This document shows, piece by piece, positions 45,024-54,792 of a DNA stretch of 64,000 nt. The stretch is from CALFVT01 sp039989855 (GTDB lineage Bacteria; Pseudomonadota; Alphaproteobacteria; Caulobacterales; Maricaulaceae), in contig JBDXGZ010000027.1 of assembly GCA_039989855.1 (NCBI GenBank), forward strand, positions 1 to 64,000, in the 5' to 3' direction. Within the stretch, counting starts at the first letter, position 1. Each line of letters begins with the position of its first letter. Position numbers and translations under genes: made by a program. The notes beneath the pieces are model-generated. The model did not search any database, was not told the origin of the DNA, and was given only the letters and a program-made list of their open reading frames with translations.

Positions 45024-47459
45024 TTACGTATCCACATCCGCGTCGAGCGCGTTGGAGATAATAAAGTCGCGGCGCGGTTCGACGACGTCGCCCATGAGCT
45101 TGGTGAACAGCTCATCCGAGGCATCTGCCGCTTCAATTCTGACCTGCAAGAGTGAGCGTGCATTCGTATCGAGTGTCGTTTCCCAAAGCTGATCGGGGTT
45201 CATCTCCCCGAGGCCCTTATAGCGCTGGATTTTAAAGCCCTTACGCCCCCCTGCGAGGACGACTTCTAGCAATTGTGCGGGGCCGTTAATATAGGCAGGT
45301 TCATTTTCCCCGCGCCTAAAGACCGCTGTGCCGTCATAGGTTTCACGTAAGTCGCCGACAGTTTTGTGGAGGCGACGCGCATCAGAACTATCGCGGAAGG
45401 CAGGACGCAGCACGACACGCTCTGTGACGCCGCGAACAATGCGTTCAAAGACCATCGCCCCGTCATTATCAAATCGGCCAGACCATCCCGCTTCGCCTTC
45501 ATCGGCCACACGGTCAAGACGTTCACAGGCGGTGTCAATTTCGCTTTGTCCGGCTTCAGCACCTAACGCGCCTGCAATGGCTATTTGAGCAATCGTTTCA
45601 TCAGACGCCTTATGCTTTAACCGTGCAATGAGGCTTTGGGCGACAAGCGCTTCTGATGAAACACGTTCGAGATCACTGCCGACAATTTGTGAACCGTCAG
45701 CCAGTGTCAATTTCGAGTCCGAACAGCCCGCTTCGATCAGGTAACTATCCAGCTCTGCTTGGTCTTTGATGTAACGTGTGCTTTTCCCGCGCTCAACTTT
45801 ATAGAGCGGCGGCTGGGCGATATAGAGATAGCCGCGCTCGATTAGGCTCGGCATTTGACGGAAGAAAAATGTCAAAAGCAGCGTGCGAATATGCGCACCG
45901 TCAACGTCCGCATCGGTCATTATCACGACCTTATGGTAGCGGAGCTTTTCAATATTAAAATCATCACGGCCAATACCCGTCCCGAGAGCGGTAATCATCG
46001 TGCCAATTTCTTGGCTTGATAACATGCGGTCAAAGCGGGCGCGTTCGACGTTAAGGATTTTACCCTTGAGCGGCAAAATTGCTTGATTCTGACGATCACG
46101 AGCCTGCTTCGCAGACCCTCCCGCAGAGTCTCCCTCCACGATGAATATTTCGGCCAACTCGGGATTGCGCTCTTGGCAATCGGCGAGCTTTCCAGGAAGC
46201 GAGGCAATATCAAGGGCTGATTTACGCCGCGTCAGATCACGTGCTTTACGGGCCGCTTCACGGGCAGACGCCGCCTCGATAATTTTCTGGACGATATTTT
46301 TCGCGTCAGTCGGATGTTCTTCGAACCATTCTGCTAAGGCTTCGCCCATAGCACTTTCGACCACAGGACGAACTTCGGACGAGACGAGCTTGTCTTTGGT
46401 TTGGCTAGAGAATTTCGGATCGGGCACTTTCACCGAGAGAATACAGGTCAAACCTTCACGCGCATCATCGCCAGAAATCGAGACTTTCTCTTTTTTCGCC
46501 GCGCCGCTTTCGGCGGCATACTTATTTATGGTTCGCGTTAAAGCTCCGCGAAAACCCGCCAAGTGGGTCCCGCCGTCACGCTGCGGAATATTATTGGTAA
46601 AACAGCGCACATTCTCATGGTAACTATCATTCCACCAGAGAGAGGCCTCAACGCCAATACCGTCAACTTCGCGGTTGACCACGATTGGTTTTTCAATCAA
46701 CTCCGTCTTGTTCGCATCTAGATGCCGTACAAAGGCTTCAACGCCGCCTTCGTAAAACAGTTCCGTCACAGTATGCTCTTCGGGGCGTTCATCAATTAGG
46801 ATAATCCGTACACCTGAATTGAGGAAAGCCAGCTCTCGCAAACGGCGCTCAAGTGTTTCACGGTCAAACTCAACCATCGTGAACGTTTCTTCACTCGGCA
46901 GAAAGCGAACCTCTGTGCCTGTCAAAACTTTGACAGAGCCATCGCGCCGTGTTTCTTCGGGCGCGTCGCCAATGACCTTAAGCGGCGCCAAGGCGTCACC
47001 GTGGGAAAACTCCATTTCATGGACGTTTCCGTTGCGCCAAATTTTAAGCTTCAGTGAAATCGACAAAGCATTTACAACCGACACGCCGACACCGTGAAGA
47101 CCGCCAGATACTTTGTAAGAATTTTGATCAAATTTCCCGCCGGCATGAAGTTGCGTCATGATCACTTCGGCCGCCGACACACCTTCTTCTTCGTGGATCG
47201 CCACTGGAATACCACGCCCATTATCACGCACGGAACAAGAGCCGTCAGCATGCAATGTCACTTCGACTTTATCCGCATGTCCTGCGAGACTTTCATCGAT
47301 GGAATTATCCACGACTTCATAGACCATGTGATGAAGACCAGAGCCATCATCTGTGTCCCCAATATACATGCCTGGGCGCTTTCGGACCGCATCGAGGCCT
47401 TTTAGAACCTTAATACTATCAGCGCCATATTCGGCAGGTGTCGCAGCGTTATCAGCCAT
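45024..47459 (-). CDS. gyrB: DNA gyrase subunit B
   Basis: 811-residue gyrase ATPase subunit. The GHKL ATPase region has YEVVDNSIDESLAGHADKVE and NGRGIPV, with SGGLHGVGVSVVNALS closing the site. The Toprim domain has FIVEGDSAGGSAKQARDR near residue 420 and MTDADVDGAHIRTLLLTFFFR near 500. The C-terminal tail ends QRYKGLGEMNPDQLWETTLD. The ATG at 47459 gives MADNAATPAEY; an upstream in-frame TTG at 47498 is less likely. Confidence 0.97.
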   Translation of the reverse strand: MADNAATPAEYGADSIKVLKGLDAVRKRPGMYIGDTDDGSGLHHMVYEVVDNSIDESLAGHADKVEVTLHADGSCSVRDNGRGIPVAIHEEEGVSAAEVIMTQLHAGGKFDQNSYKVSGGLHGVGVSVVNALSISLKLKIWRNGNVHEMEFSHGDALAPLKVIGDAPEETRRDGSVKVLTGTEVRFLPSEETFTMVEFDRETLERRLRELAFLNSGVRIILIDERPEEHTVTELFYEGGVEAFVRHLDANKTELIEKPIVVNREVDGIGVEASLWWNDSYHENVRCFTNNIPQRDGGTHLAGFRGALTRTINKYAAESGAAKKEKVSISGDDAREGLTCILSVKVPDPKFSSQTKDKLVSSEVRPVVESAMGEALAEWFEEHPTDAKNIVQKIIEAASAREAARKARDLTRRKSALDIASLPGKLADCQERNPELAEIFIVEGDSAGGSAKQARDRQNQAILPLKGKILNVERARFDRMLSSQEIGTMITALGTGIGRDDFNIEKLRYHKVVIMTDADVDGAHIRTLLLTFFFRQMPSLIERGYLYIAQPPLYKVERGKSTRYIKDQAELDSYLIEAGCSDSKLTLADGSQIVGSDLERVSSEALVAQSLIARLKHKASDETIAQIAIAGALGAEAGQSEIDTACERLDRVADEGEAGWSGRFDNDGAMVFERIVRGVTERVVLRPAFRDSSDARRLHKTVGDLRETYDGTAVFRRGENEPAYINGPAQLLEVVLAGGRKGFKIQRYKGLGEMNPDQLWETTLDTNARSLLQVRIEAADASDELFTKLMGDVVEPRRDFIISNALDADVDT

Positions 47460-47610
47460 AGACGAATCAATCTCTAAAAACTTGTATATATCTGTCAAAC
47501 ATAGGCGAATTACCTACAAATTGCACGAAAAAACCCTGTTTTTATGGAATAAACACACGCTTGATTTTTCATAGAAAAGTCACCGAGCACCTCTACATTT
47601 CGCGTCAGTC

Positions 47611-47626
47611 ACACACGAATTTGTGT
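47611..47626. promoter_or_regulatory. Weak inverted repeat upstream of the LuxR-type gene
   Basis: ACACACGAATTTGTGT: five-base arms ACACA/TGTGT with a 6-base spacer, in the 270-bp divergent region between gyrB and the LuxR-type gene. It could be a regulator-binding site, but it is short and AT-rich sequences like this arise by chance. Confidence 0.2.
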
Positions 47627-47729
47627 ACAAAAAAACCAACCTCAGCCTATGAAAAATATATTTACAACATAACATTTACCGTAACGATTCTAGCTTATAT
47701 AGCATAATTATCTTGGGGGAGAAGGCAAC

Positions 47730-48398
47730 ATGACAATCGGAGTCAATACACGTCAAATCATATTAGAAAAGCTTGCAATATCGCAAACATTATCAGAGAT
47801 AGAATATTGCCAAGAGCTTTGGCTTCAAACTCACGGGTACAACTCTATTAGTTTTATTGGCTTAACGGCTCAGTTGGCCTTTGACCGTAATGCCTACTTT
47901 ATTCACAGCAACAAGAATGACGTTAGAAATGTAATCGAAAACCGTCTCACACCAGAATTTCTACTTCCTCTTCGGCGCGCACTTATTACCGAGGATATGT
48001 CATTTATCACAAAGGCTTTTTCCGATTTAAATTTTACATTATTCCCAACTTATGGCCCTCAACAAACCACTGGGCTGTTTTTGCTAACATCTGTGAAAAA
48101 TTCAAATTTAAGCATCGAAGATCGACATAACATCTCTCAAGATATCCATATGTTCTCACGCCCTTTATTCTCGCAATATTTAACGGGAACTCACGCCCCC
48201 ATTAAGCTCACAACACGAGAATCGGAGGTTTTATCATGGGTCGCACAAGGGAAGTCAAATATCGTGATAGCAGAGATTTTAGGCGTATCACATCATACGA
48301 TAGATAATTACCTTCGACGCGCTTACGCAAAAATTGGTGTTAACAACAGAACCTTAGCCGCCGTAAAGGCCATAAGCTTAGGGCTTACAGTTCTCTAG
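47730..48398 (+). CDS. LuxR-type transcriptional regulator (orphan)
   Basis: 222-residue protein with a C-terminal GerE helix-turn-helix: LTTRESEVLSWVAQGKSNIVIAEILGVSHHTIDNYLRRAYAKIGVNNRT (residues about 160-210). The N-terminal 150 residues could be an autoinducer-type domain, but the usual conserved Trp/Tyr/Asp residues are not obvious, and no luxI-type synthase gene is present. A GAGAAGG ribosome-binding site precedes the ATG. It overlaps the convergent MFS gene by 4 nt at the stop codons. Confidence 0.85.
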   Translation: MTIGVNTRQIILEKLAISQTLSEIEYCQELWLQTHGYNSISFIGLTAQLAFDRNAYFIHSNKNDVRNVIENRLTPEFLLPLRRALITEDMSFITKAFSDLNFTLFPTYGPQQTTGLFLLTSVKNSNLSIEDRHNISQDIHMFSRPLFSQYLTGTHAPIKLTTRESEVLSWVAQGKSNIVIAEILGVSHHTIDNYLRRAYAKIGVNNRTLAAVKAISLGLTVL

Positions 48399-49648
48399 CT
48401 TGCCTCGCTATCACTCTTCAAATCTGGAACGCTATCGAGCGAGCGCGTATTCCTTAAGCTTGGGAAGACTCGCGCCCATATGCCAGCGACAGCGACAGCT
48501 GCAAGGCCGCCCCCAACAACCGTAAACACAGCGCCGTAGACCGCGGCCATCATGCCTGCTCGAAACTCACCCAATTCATTAGACGCCCCGAGGAAAATAG
48601 AGTTCACCGCATTCACACGCCCCCGGACATGATCTGGCGTCCAAAGCTGTAAGATAATTTCACGAATATAGACCGATATCATATCAAAAGCTCCTACGCC
48701 AATCAGCGCGGCAATTGATAGCCATGCGAGTTTTGATCCACCGAATACCGCCGTCATAAGTCCGAACATCGCCACGCTAAAAAACAATATTTTGCCCGCA
48801 TGGTCTTTGATGGGGAAAGAGCTGAGATAAAATACCATGGCTATTGCGCCAATCCCAGGTGCAGCTCGCAGAAAGCCTAACCCCGTTGGGCCGAGGTCTA
48901 AAATATCTCGCGCATAAATCGGAAGTAATGCAACCGCTCCGCCCAGAAGCACAGCAAATAAATCCAAAGAGATCGCGCCCAGAACAATTTTTTGTTTCCA
49001 AATATAGCGAAAGCCGCCAAGGATCATATCGAGATTACTATCATCTTTTTTAACAATTTGATGCGGCTTAGGAATAGAAAAAATCAGCGCTGCGCTCATC
49101 AAAAACATCACAGCCGATACGCCGTAGGCGACGGGCCCCGATAGACCATAGAGCAAACCACCCGCTGCAGGTCCGACAATGGACGCAAGTTGCCATGCTG
49201 AGGTATTCCACCCCACCGCATTGGCAAAGTCTGCTTTGGGTACAAGGTTCACCACTAAAGATGATGCCGCAGGTGTGTAAAAGGCCCGCGCCACGCCAAA
49301 CCAAGTTAAAAGCATTAAGACCCAGACAGGATTAAACGGCCCCGTGACGGCCAGATACAAAATGCCAAGGGCGCACAATGTTTGCAGTAAAATGGAGACG
49401 CCCATGACCATGCGGCGGCCTAATTTATCCGACGCTATTCCCGTGACAACGACGAGAACCACCGCAGGTAGGAATTGTACCAAACCAATCAATCCCAACA
49501 ATAGAGCACTTTCGGTTTCATCATAAATTTGCCACGCCACAGACACCGATAAAATTTGAATCCCAAAGGCACTTAGAAAACGGGCAAGGAAATAGCGCTG
49601 ATAGGATACATGCCGAAAGGCGCTATATTTATCATGAGACACAGCCAT
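48395..49648 (-). CDS. MFS transporter (EntS/MFS_3-like)
   Basis: 417-residue transporter with about 12 membrane helices. The cytoplasmic loop motif DKLGRRMVMG after helix 2 is typical of the major facilitator family, and the N-terminus RHVSYQRYFLARFLSAFGIQ is like the MFS_3/EntS group that exports siderophores or other small molecules. The substrate is not known. It overlaps the luxR-type gene by 4 nt at the stop codons. Confidence 0.85.
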   Translation of the reverse strand: MAVSHDKYSAFRHVSYQRYFLARFLSAFGIQILSVSVAWQIYDETESALLLGLIGLVQFLPAVVLVVVTGIASDKLGRRMVMGVSILLQTLCALGILYLAVTGPFNPVWVLMLLTWFGVARAFYTPAASSLVVNLVPKADFANAVGWNTSAWQLASIVGPAAGGLLYGLSGPVAYGVSAVMFLMSAALIFSIPKPHQIVKKDDSNLDMILGGFRYIWKQKIVLGAISLDLFAVLLGGAVALLPIYARDILDLGPTGLGFLRAAPGIGAIAMVFYLSSFPIKDHAGKILFFSVAMFGLMTAVFGGSKLAWLSIAALIGVGAFDMISVYIREIILQLWTPDHVRGRVNAVNSIFLGASNELGEFRAGMMAAVYGAVFTVVGGGLAAVAVAGIWARVFPSLRNTRSLDSVPDLKSDSEAS

Positions 49649-49684
49649 ACGCCGCTATAGACTATTCGGCCAATAATACCCCAT

Positions 49685-49711
49685 AAAAAAACCCCGCCTT
49701 AGACGAGGTTT
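49685..49711 (-). terminator. Intrinsic terminator of the etfBA operon
   Basis: Read on the minus strand, AAACCTCG pairs with CGGGGTTT (one T-G pair) and is followed by a run of T residues. It lies 37-63 bp past the etfA stop codon. Confidence 0.8.
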
Positions 49712-49747
49712 GTAAAGCCGAGGCTTTAAGATCATTCTGCAGCCAAA

Positions 49748-50674
49748 CTAGCCAAGCTCAGATTCGAGTTCTGGCAGCGCTTTGAACAAATCTTGCACAA
49801 GGCCGTAATCTGCGACTTGGAAAATCGGCGCATCTTCATCTTTGTTGATGGCGACGATGACTTTACTATCTTTCATGCCTGCCAAATGCTGGATCGCACC
49901 CGAGATACCGACCGCAATATAAAGCTCAGGCGCAACGGCCTTACCTGTTTGGCCGACTTGGTAATCATTCGGGACAAAGCCCGCATCCACTGCCGCGCGA
50001 GACGCACCAATGGCGGCGCCTAGCTTATCCGCAATGCCTTCAAGCAGTGCGAAGTTCTCACCAGAGCCCATACCGCGACCACCAGAGATAACGATCTTCG
50101 CGTCTGTCAATTCAGGACGGTCAGATACGGTGAGGTCTTCAGAGACAAATTCCGCCTTGAACGGGCCTGCCGCCGCCGCAACTGTTTCAACAGCCGCAGA
50201 GCCGCCTTCGCCTGCCGCGTCAAACGCTGTCGTCCGTACAGTAACAACTTTTTTCGGATCAGATGATGTGACGTAAGCCATGGCATTACCCGCGTATATA
50301 GGACGAATGAATGTATCGCCTTCAACGCCAGTGATGGAGCTGATTTGCTGCACATCAAGTTTCGCGGCCACGCGCGGCATGTAATTTTTATGAGCCGTTG
50401 TATCCGGTGAAAGCACCGCATCATAACCACTCATCAACGGTACAAGAACCGCTTCCATGCTTTCCGCCAATTGACGCTCTAGGCTCGCATCGTCACAGAC
50501 GAGGACTTTACGAACGCCGTCAATTTTAGCCGCCGCCGCACCAACATCGGCGCAGCCTTTACCTGCGACAAGAACGTCAACATCGCCGCCCATCGCTTTC
50601 GCTGCCGTTACGACTTTGTGGGTCGCGTCTTTGAGGGCCGCATTATCATGTTCTGCAATTACGAGAGTCGCCAT
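49748..50674 (-). CDS. etfA: Electron transfer flavoprotein subunit alpha
   Basis: 308-residue FAD-binding subunit of ETF, which carries electrons from acyl-CoA and other dehydrogenases to ETF-ubiquinone oxidoreductase. The C-terminal FAD region has VISGGRGMGSGENFALLEG, then AVDAGFVPNDYQVGQTGK and GISGAIQHLAGM. The etfB stop and etfA start overlap as TAATG, so they are translationally coupled. A terminator follows. Confidence 0.96.
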   Translation of the reverse strand: MATLVIAEHDNAALKDATHKVVTAAKAMGGDVDVLVAGKGCADVGAAAAKIDGVRKVLVCDDASLERQLAESMEAVLVPLMSGYDAVLSPDTTAHKNYMPRVAAKLDVQQISSITGVEGDTFIRPIYAGNAMAYVTSSDPKKVVTVRTTAFDAAGEGGSAAVETVAAAAGPFKAEFVSEDLTVSDRPELTDAKIVISGGRGMGSGENFALLEGIADKLGAAIGASRAAVDAGFVPNDYQVGQTGKAVAPELYIAVGISGAIQHLAGMKDSKVIVAINKDEDAPIFQVADYGLVQDLFKALPELESELG

Positions 50675-51423
50675 TAGATCACTCCTGCTTCATTTTTCAG
50701 TTTATCAACAAGTTCAGCCACAGTTTCAACTTTGATACCGGCTTTACGCTGCGGAGGTTCTGTCACTTTAACCACCGTGAGACGCGGCGCAGTATCCACA
50801 CCAAAATCGGCGGGGGCTTTCGCGTCAATCGGCTTTTTCTTCGCCTTCATAATGTTTGGAAGTGACGCATAGCGCGGCTCATTCAAACGAAGGTCAGTTG
50901 TGACAATCGCTGGCATTTGCAGCTTCACAGTCTGTAGACCACCGTCAACTTCTTTGACCACATTCAAATTACCGCCGTCTTTCGCGATAGAATTCGCGGC
51001 TGAGCCAATCGGCCAATCAAGCAGTGCCGCAAGCATACCGCCCGTTGCGCCGAAATCATTATCAATCGCTTGCTTGCCCATAATCACAAGCTCAGCCCCT
51101 TCGGCTTCTGCCACAGCTTTGAGGATTTTAGCCACGGCCAAAGGCTCAAGCTCATCATCGGTCTGTACGTGAACACCGCGGTCAATCCCCATGGCGAGGC
51201 CAGTACGAATAGTTTCCTGCGCCTTCGCAGGCCCAATAGAGACAACAATCGTTTCCGTCGCCGTCCCCGCTTCTTGTAGACGCACCGCTTCTTCAACAGC
51301 GATTTCATCAAACGGGTTCATCGACATTTTAACGTTCGATAAATCAACACCCGTATTGTCAGATTTGACACGGGCCTTGACGTTATAGTCAAGCACGCGC
51401 TTAACTGGAACAAGGACTTTCAT
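50674..51423 (-). CDS. etfB: Electron transfer flavoprotein subunit beta
   Basis: 249-residue partner of EtfA. It starts MKVLVPVKRVLDYNVKARVK, the family start, and has NPFDEIAVEEAVRL and the AMP-binding region with LVIMGKQAIDNDFGATGGMLAALLDWP. ATG 51423 is used; an in-frame extension of 12 residues to 51459 is not conserved. It overlaps etfA by one base. It is the first gene of an etfB-etfA operon. Confidence 0.95.
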   Translation of the reverse strand: MKVLVPVKRVLDYNVKARVKSDNTGVDLSNVKMSMNPFDEIAVEEAVRLQEAGTATETIVVSIGPAKAQETIRTGLAMGIDRGVHVQTDDELEPLAVAKILKAVAEAEGAELVIMGKQAIDNDFGATGGMLAALLDWPIGSAANSIAKDGGNLNVVKEVDGGLQTVKLQMPAIVTTDLRLNEPRYASLPNIMKAKKKPIDAKAPADFGVDTAPRLTVVKVTEPPQRKAGIKVETVAELVDKLKNEAGVI

Positions 51424-51606
51424 AAGGCTTCTCCTACGATTGACGTCTCCTGCAATCATGCAGTTTTGTCATGGTTCATCACGCGTCACACGCGCACTCA
51501 TTATCTTTGTTATTCATATGATAGAAACCGCGCAAAAATACAAGAGCGAGATTACGACCTATATGCAACTTTTTGCACATGCTTCGTGATTAAAATTGAT
51601 AGTTGA
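51424..51606. other. etfB upstream region
   Basis: Together with the remnant to 51773 this makes a 350-bp gap between etfB and the AT-rich lipoprotein gene. The first part should hold the etfB promoter, but I see no clear -10/-35 pair. Confidence 0.4.
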
Positions 51607-51777
51607 CCCTCATTATACGAGTTGCAAACACGGATGCCCACTGCACGCGTAACGAATGAGATGGGCGAGATATATGGTGGGGAGCTAAAACGCCCAGAAT
51701 AGGGCATTGGCCTTTGGCTCGATACTAAATCAAGTCGGTTGACAAGTATGAGATATTCAACCAGCAATAACCTATGA
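51607..51777 (+). pseudogene. Possible interrupted ORF ahead of the lipoprotein gene
   Basis: A plus-strand frame opens after a TGA at 51604-51606 and runs to TGA at 51775-51777 with a single internal TAG at 51700-51702. The piece before the stop includes MPTARVTNEMGEIYGGELKR; after it comes GIGLWLDTKSSRLTSMRYS. Its final TGA overlaps the lipoprotein ATG as ATGA, the pattern of coupled genes. No family is recognised; the frame may be a decayed gene or chance. Confidence 0.3.
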
Positions 51778-52700
51778 TAGGGCTACCAACACTGAAGTTT
51801 TTACGGATTTATCTTTTAGCGACTTCTTTTTGCTTGCTGAACAATTGCTCTCCAACGCAAGACGTTGACTTAGAACCAGTAGAAATACCTTTGATAAATA
51901 TAGCAAATAATAAAGCAGAGGTCACATACACACATCGAAAATTAAAAAATGGGAAAGGCCGAGAAGGTAAAATTACAGCTGTACTTGAGATTGAATCTAA
52001 AAGTGATGAAGGCTTTATAGCATCCTGGACCAGTAAGTCTGTTCAGGTTGATGGAGTTTTGATAGATGAGAGTAGCGAACAAGCTGGCAGTATGCTTCTG
52101 GGGGTTCCGCTTAACTTTTTAACGGGATCTGACGGCGGGCCAATAAAGCTATTAAATAGAGAAAAATTATTTGCGGAGTTACCAAATAGCGTTGCCTTTG
52201 CCAACAGTGATGCTGAAACAGTAGAACAAGTAATGAATTTTTATAAATCGATGGACGAAGACACTATAGCTAACGTGTTTTTTAAGATTCCTTCATTTAT
52301 GTCAGTTTGCCAAGACACAAATTTTATAGTTGGTGAAACTAATTACTTCCCAACTGAACAGCCAAGTCCATTTGGAGAAGGCGTACTAATGGGCAATGTG
52401 TCATATAAACTTACGTCCTTAGACTCTAAAAATAATATAGCTAATATAGAATACCGAACGGAATTTGATCAGGAAAGCCTCAAACAATTGGCAATCCAGT
52501 CGGTTAAAACACTGGCTCCAGATATGCCAGTTTCACAAAGTGATATAGACGACTTAATGATGGATCGAAAAGATAGTGCGGATTGTAAAGTTGATATGTC
52601 GACAGGTTGGGTGACTAAAATTAAATATTCAACTATGGTAAGTGCTTCAGGTGAAACTAATGAAGAAATATTCGACGTTTCTATCAACTGGATACAATAG
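51774..52700 (+). CDS. AT-rich putative lipoprotein of unknown function
   Basis: 308-residue protein with a hydrophobic signal and a lipobox-like LLNNCS (MIGLPTLKFLRIYLLATSFCLLNNCS). The rest is rich in Asn, Lys, Glu and Ser, and no domain is recognised. Base composition is clearly more AT-rich than the neighbouring etf and cobalamin genes. It lies on the opposite strand between etfB and the adenosyltransferase, two genes that are often adjacent in this class. Both facts suggest a recent acquisition. Confidence 0.6.
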   Translation: MIGLPTLKFLRIYLLATSFCLLNNCSPTQDVDLEPVEIPLINIANNKAEVTYTHRKLKNGKGREGKITAVLEIESKSDEGFIASWTSKSVQVDGVLIDESSEQAGSMLLGVPLNFLTGSDGGPIKLLNREKLFAELPNSVAFANSDAETVEQVMNFYKSMDEDTIANVFFKIPSFMSVCQDTNFIVGETNYFPTEQPSPFGEGVLMGNVSYKLTSLDSKNNIANIEYRTEFDQESLKQLAIQSVKTLAPDMPVSQSDIDDLMMDRKDSADCKVDMSTGWVTKIKYSTMVSASGETNEEIFDVSINWIQ

Positions 52701-52780
52701 CCTTTTCTAATAATGAAACTAACTTATATGAGCGCCTTAAAATCACCTCAAATAAACTATCCCTAAAGCCAAATAAACCT

Positions 52781-53356
52781 CTACCTATTCGCGCCGGGGA
52801 CCCATTTTACGTCTGACGCCCCTTGGTTATTACACCAGCGGGCGGCGACGAAGAGGAAATCAGACAGGCGGTTGATATAGGTTAGGGCCGCGGGGTTCAC
52901 ATCCATCTCGGACGCCATGGCGACTATCAAGCGCTCGGCGCGGCGGGCCACGGTGCGCGCTTGGTGGAGGTAGGCCGATGGTGCGCTCCCGCCCGGCAGG
53001 ACGAAACTGTTTAAAGGTTCCAAATCCGCATTCAGCGCGTCGAGTTCTTCCTCGAGCCGTGTGGTTTGTTCAGGCACCATGCGCAGGGCCCACTCGCTAT
53101 CCGCTTCATCCTCTTTGGGGAGCGGCGTGGCGAGATCAGCGCCGAGGTCAAACAAATCATTTTGGATACGTGACATCATATCATCAAGGCGGCGGCTCTC
53201 GAGGTGGAGCCGCACCAGACCGATAACGCTATTACATTCGTCTATATCACCGTAGGCGGACACCCGCGCACCTGCCTTGGACACCCGCGATCCGTCCACA
53301 AGACCCGTCTCGCCTTTGTCCCCTGTCCGCGTATAGATTTTATTGAGCTTGACCAT
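52781..53356 (-). CDS. Cob(I)yrinic acid a,c-diamide adenosyltransferase, PduO type
   Basis: 191-residue PduO-type ATP:corrinoid adenosyltransferase that makes adenosylcobalamin. The N-terminal TRTGDKGETGLVDGSRVSK binds ATP, followed by AYGDIDECNSVIG; RRAERLIVAM and YINRLSDFLFVAARW are the C-terminal family blocks. ATG 53356 (MVKLNKIYTRTGDKG) is preferred to the longer ORF. It follows the small HIG1-like gene by 5 nt on the same strand. Confidence 0.93.
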   Translation of the reverse strand: MVKLNKIYTRTGDKGETGLVDGSRVSKAGARVSAYGDIDECNSVIGLVRLHLESRRLDDMMSRIQNDLFDLGADLATPLPKEDEADSEWALRMVPEQTTRLEEELDALNADLEPLNSFVLPGGSAPSAYLHQARTVARRAERLIVAMASEMDVNPAALTYINRLSDFLFVAARWCNNQGASDVKWVPGANR

Positions 53357-53361
53357 AAATA

Positions 53362-53565
53362 CTAAGCTCCGCGAGAGCGCACATACACAACTAAGAGCAA
53401 TAAGAGGACGGCAACGATCTGAAATTGCACACGGCGTTGCATCCATTTATTAGAGCGTTCACGCGCGCCTTCGGCTTTGCTTTGCATGGCCATGCCGCCA
53501 GCAACGAGGGAGACAACAACACCGACAAAGGCCAGAACCGTGACAACATAAAGAATATAAATCAT
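53362..53565 (-). CDS. HIG1-domain twin-transmembrane small protein
   Basis: 67-residue protein with two membrane helices (about residues 2-25 and 48-63) joined by a basic loop KAEGARERSNKWMQRRVQFQ. This is the bacterial HIG1_N (PF04588) type, related to mitochondrial respiratory-supercomplex factors. The role in bacteria is not well defined. It lies directly upstream of the adenosyltransferase gene, with which it probably shares a message. This order with etfBA is common in Alphaproteobacteria. Confidence 0.85.
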   Translation of the reverse strand: MIYILYVVTVLAFVGVVVSLVAGGMAMQSKAEGARERSNKWMQRRVQFQIVAVLLLLLVVYVRSRGA

Positions 53566-53672
53566 GCTAAAATCCTATTTTTGCCTACCCTATCAATATG
53601 GCGCAGGTTTCACCATCATAAAAGATGCGGCCTTATGACCCCATCGAAATATGGTCTTATTACGAACTCCCC

Positions 53673-54707
53673 CTAAGATCTCCAATGAAGCGTTTTGGCT
53701 TTGACGGGGTTTTTAAAATCACCCTTAGCCGTCCACGCCCGTTTCAACTGATAATACCATTTCGCCTGTTGATCGGCATCGTCAATCAGCATCAAACGCG
53801 GATTATAGGATAAGCCCTTTTGCTGAATATCGACCATATGAGAATCTTGTCGCAAGAAGGCCCGCGCGAAGGGACCGAGCAACGGGGCTAATAATTTAAA
53901 GCGAATTTTATCCGAGAAAAAGATTTGGCGAATTTCGGTCTGGCTGTCATTGATCGGCGTCACGGCGGTGAAAGAGAGAACTGACTTTTCGCTAATCTTA
54001 ATATGCTCCGTGCGGATACCGGGGAGCTGAAATCTTATTTCCGTCTCGGGCCATCCACCGAGAATTTTATAAGCGAAGCTATTTTTCGACGGCGGGTGAG
54101 ACACCATGGCGAAGCCGTGACGACGCGGTTCGAAATCCTTGGCCTTTTCATGGATAGATTTTTGCGAACGCCACCACCATTGCTTATGCACAAAGGGGCC
54201 GTGGGCGGGGTCCATCAACCCAATCACCGCATGATCTACGTGGCAGTTTAGCACCACCTTATCATCCATCACAGCTTTGCCGTGTAGGAACGGAAGGTCG
54301 GGCGGCGCAAGGCTTGGCTCAGATGTATCATTCCCGTCCTTGGAAATATACACCCACATCAGCGGCCCGTCCGTTGTCACAGGGAAGCGGCGTACGCCGA
54401 TCTTTTGCGTGTCCATCGTCTGATGCTCACAGAGGGAAGGAATATGGGTGCAGCGCCCATCATCAACGGCAAATTGCCAGCCGTGATAGGGGCACTCCAC
54501 TGCGCCGTTCGTGATGCGGCCTTCGGATAACAGCGCCGCGCGGTGCGGACAGACATTGCCAAGCGCGAAAATCACGCCGCCCTCGCCGCGCCCGAGCGTC
54601 ATCGGCTCACCCGCAATCTCGCGGGCGATTAATCCCGCCTTTGGGATATCGCTCACTAGCCCTGCAAAATACCAGCAATCATATAGGAGTTCACTCGCCT
54701 CTTTCAT
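53673..54707 (-). CDS. Rieske 2Fe-2S aromatic-ring oxygenase-like protein
   Basis: 344-residue Rieske non-haem iron oxygenase. The Rieske motif is CPHR...CPYHGW near residues 52-74. The catalytic domain has NCHVDHAVIGLMDPAHGPFVH, which holds the His/His/Asp iron ligands. It resembles vanillate or other methoxy-aromatic demethylases in size. The substrate is unknown and no reductase gene is next to it. It is a single-gene unit on the minus strand, divergent from the M50 gene. Confidence 0.85.
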   Translation of the reverse strand: MKEASELLYDCWYFAGLVSDIPKAGLIAREIAGEPMTLGRGEGGVIFALGNVCPHRAALLSEGRITNGAVECPYHGWQFAVDDGRCTHIPSLCEHQTMDTQKIGVRRFPVTTDGPLMWVYISKDGNDTSEPSLAPPDLPFLHGKAVMDDKVVLNCHVDHAVIGLMDPAHGPFVHKQWWWRSQKSIHEKAKDFEPRRHGFAMVSHPPSKNSFAYKILGGWPETEIRFQLPGIRTEHIKISEKSVLSFTAVTPINDSQTEIRQIFFSDKIRFKLLAPLLGPFARAFLRQDSHMVDIQQKGLSYNPRLMLIDDADQQAKWYYQLKRAWTAKGDFKNPVKAKTLHWRS

Positions 54708-54792
54708 AAAACGGGTTTAGCGGGTCACGATCAAATAGGCTATGAATAATTATAGGCTTGGCTTACCCCAAGATTTAATCATAATTACAATT

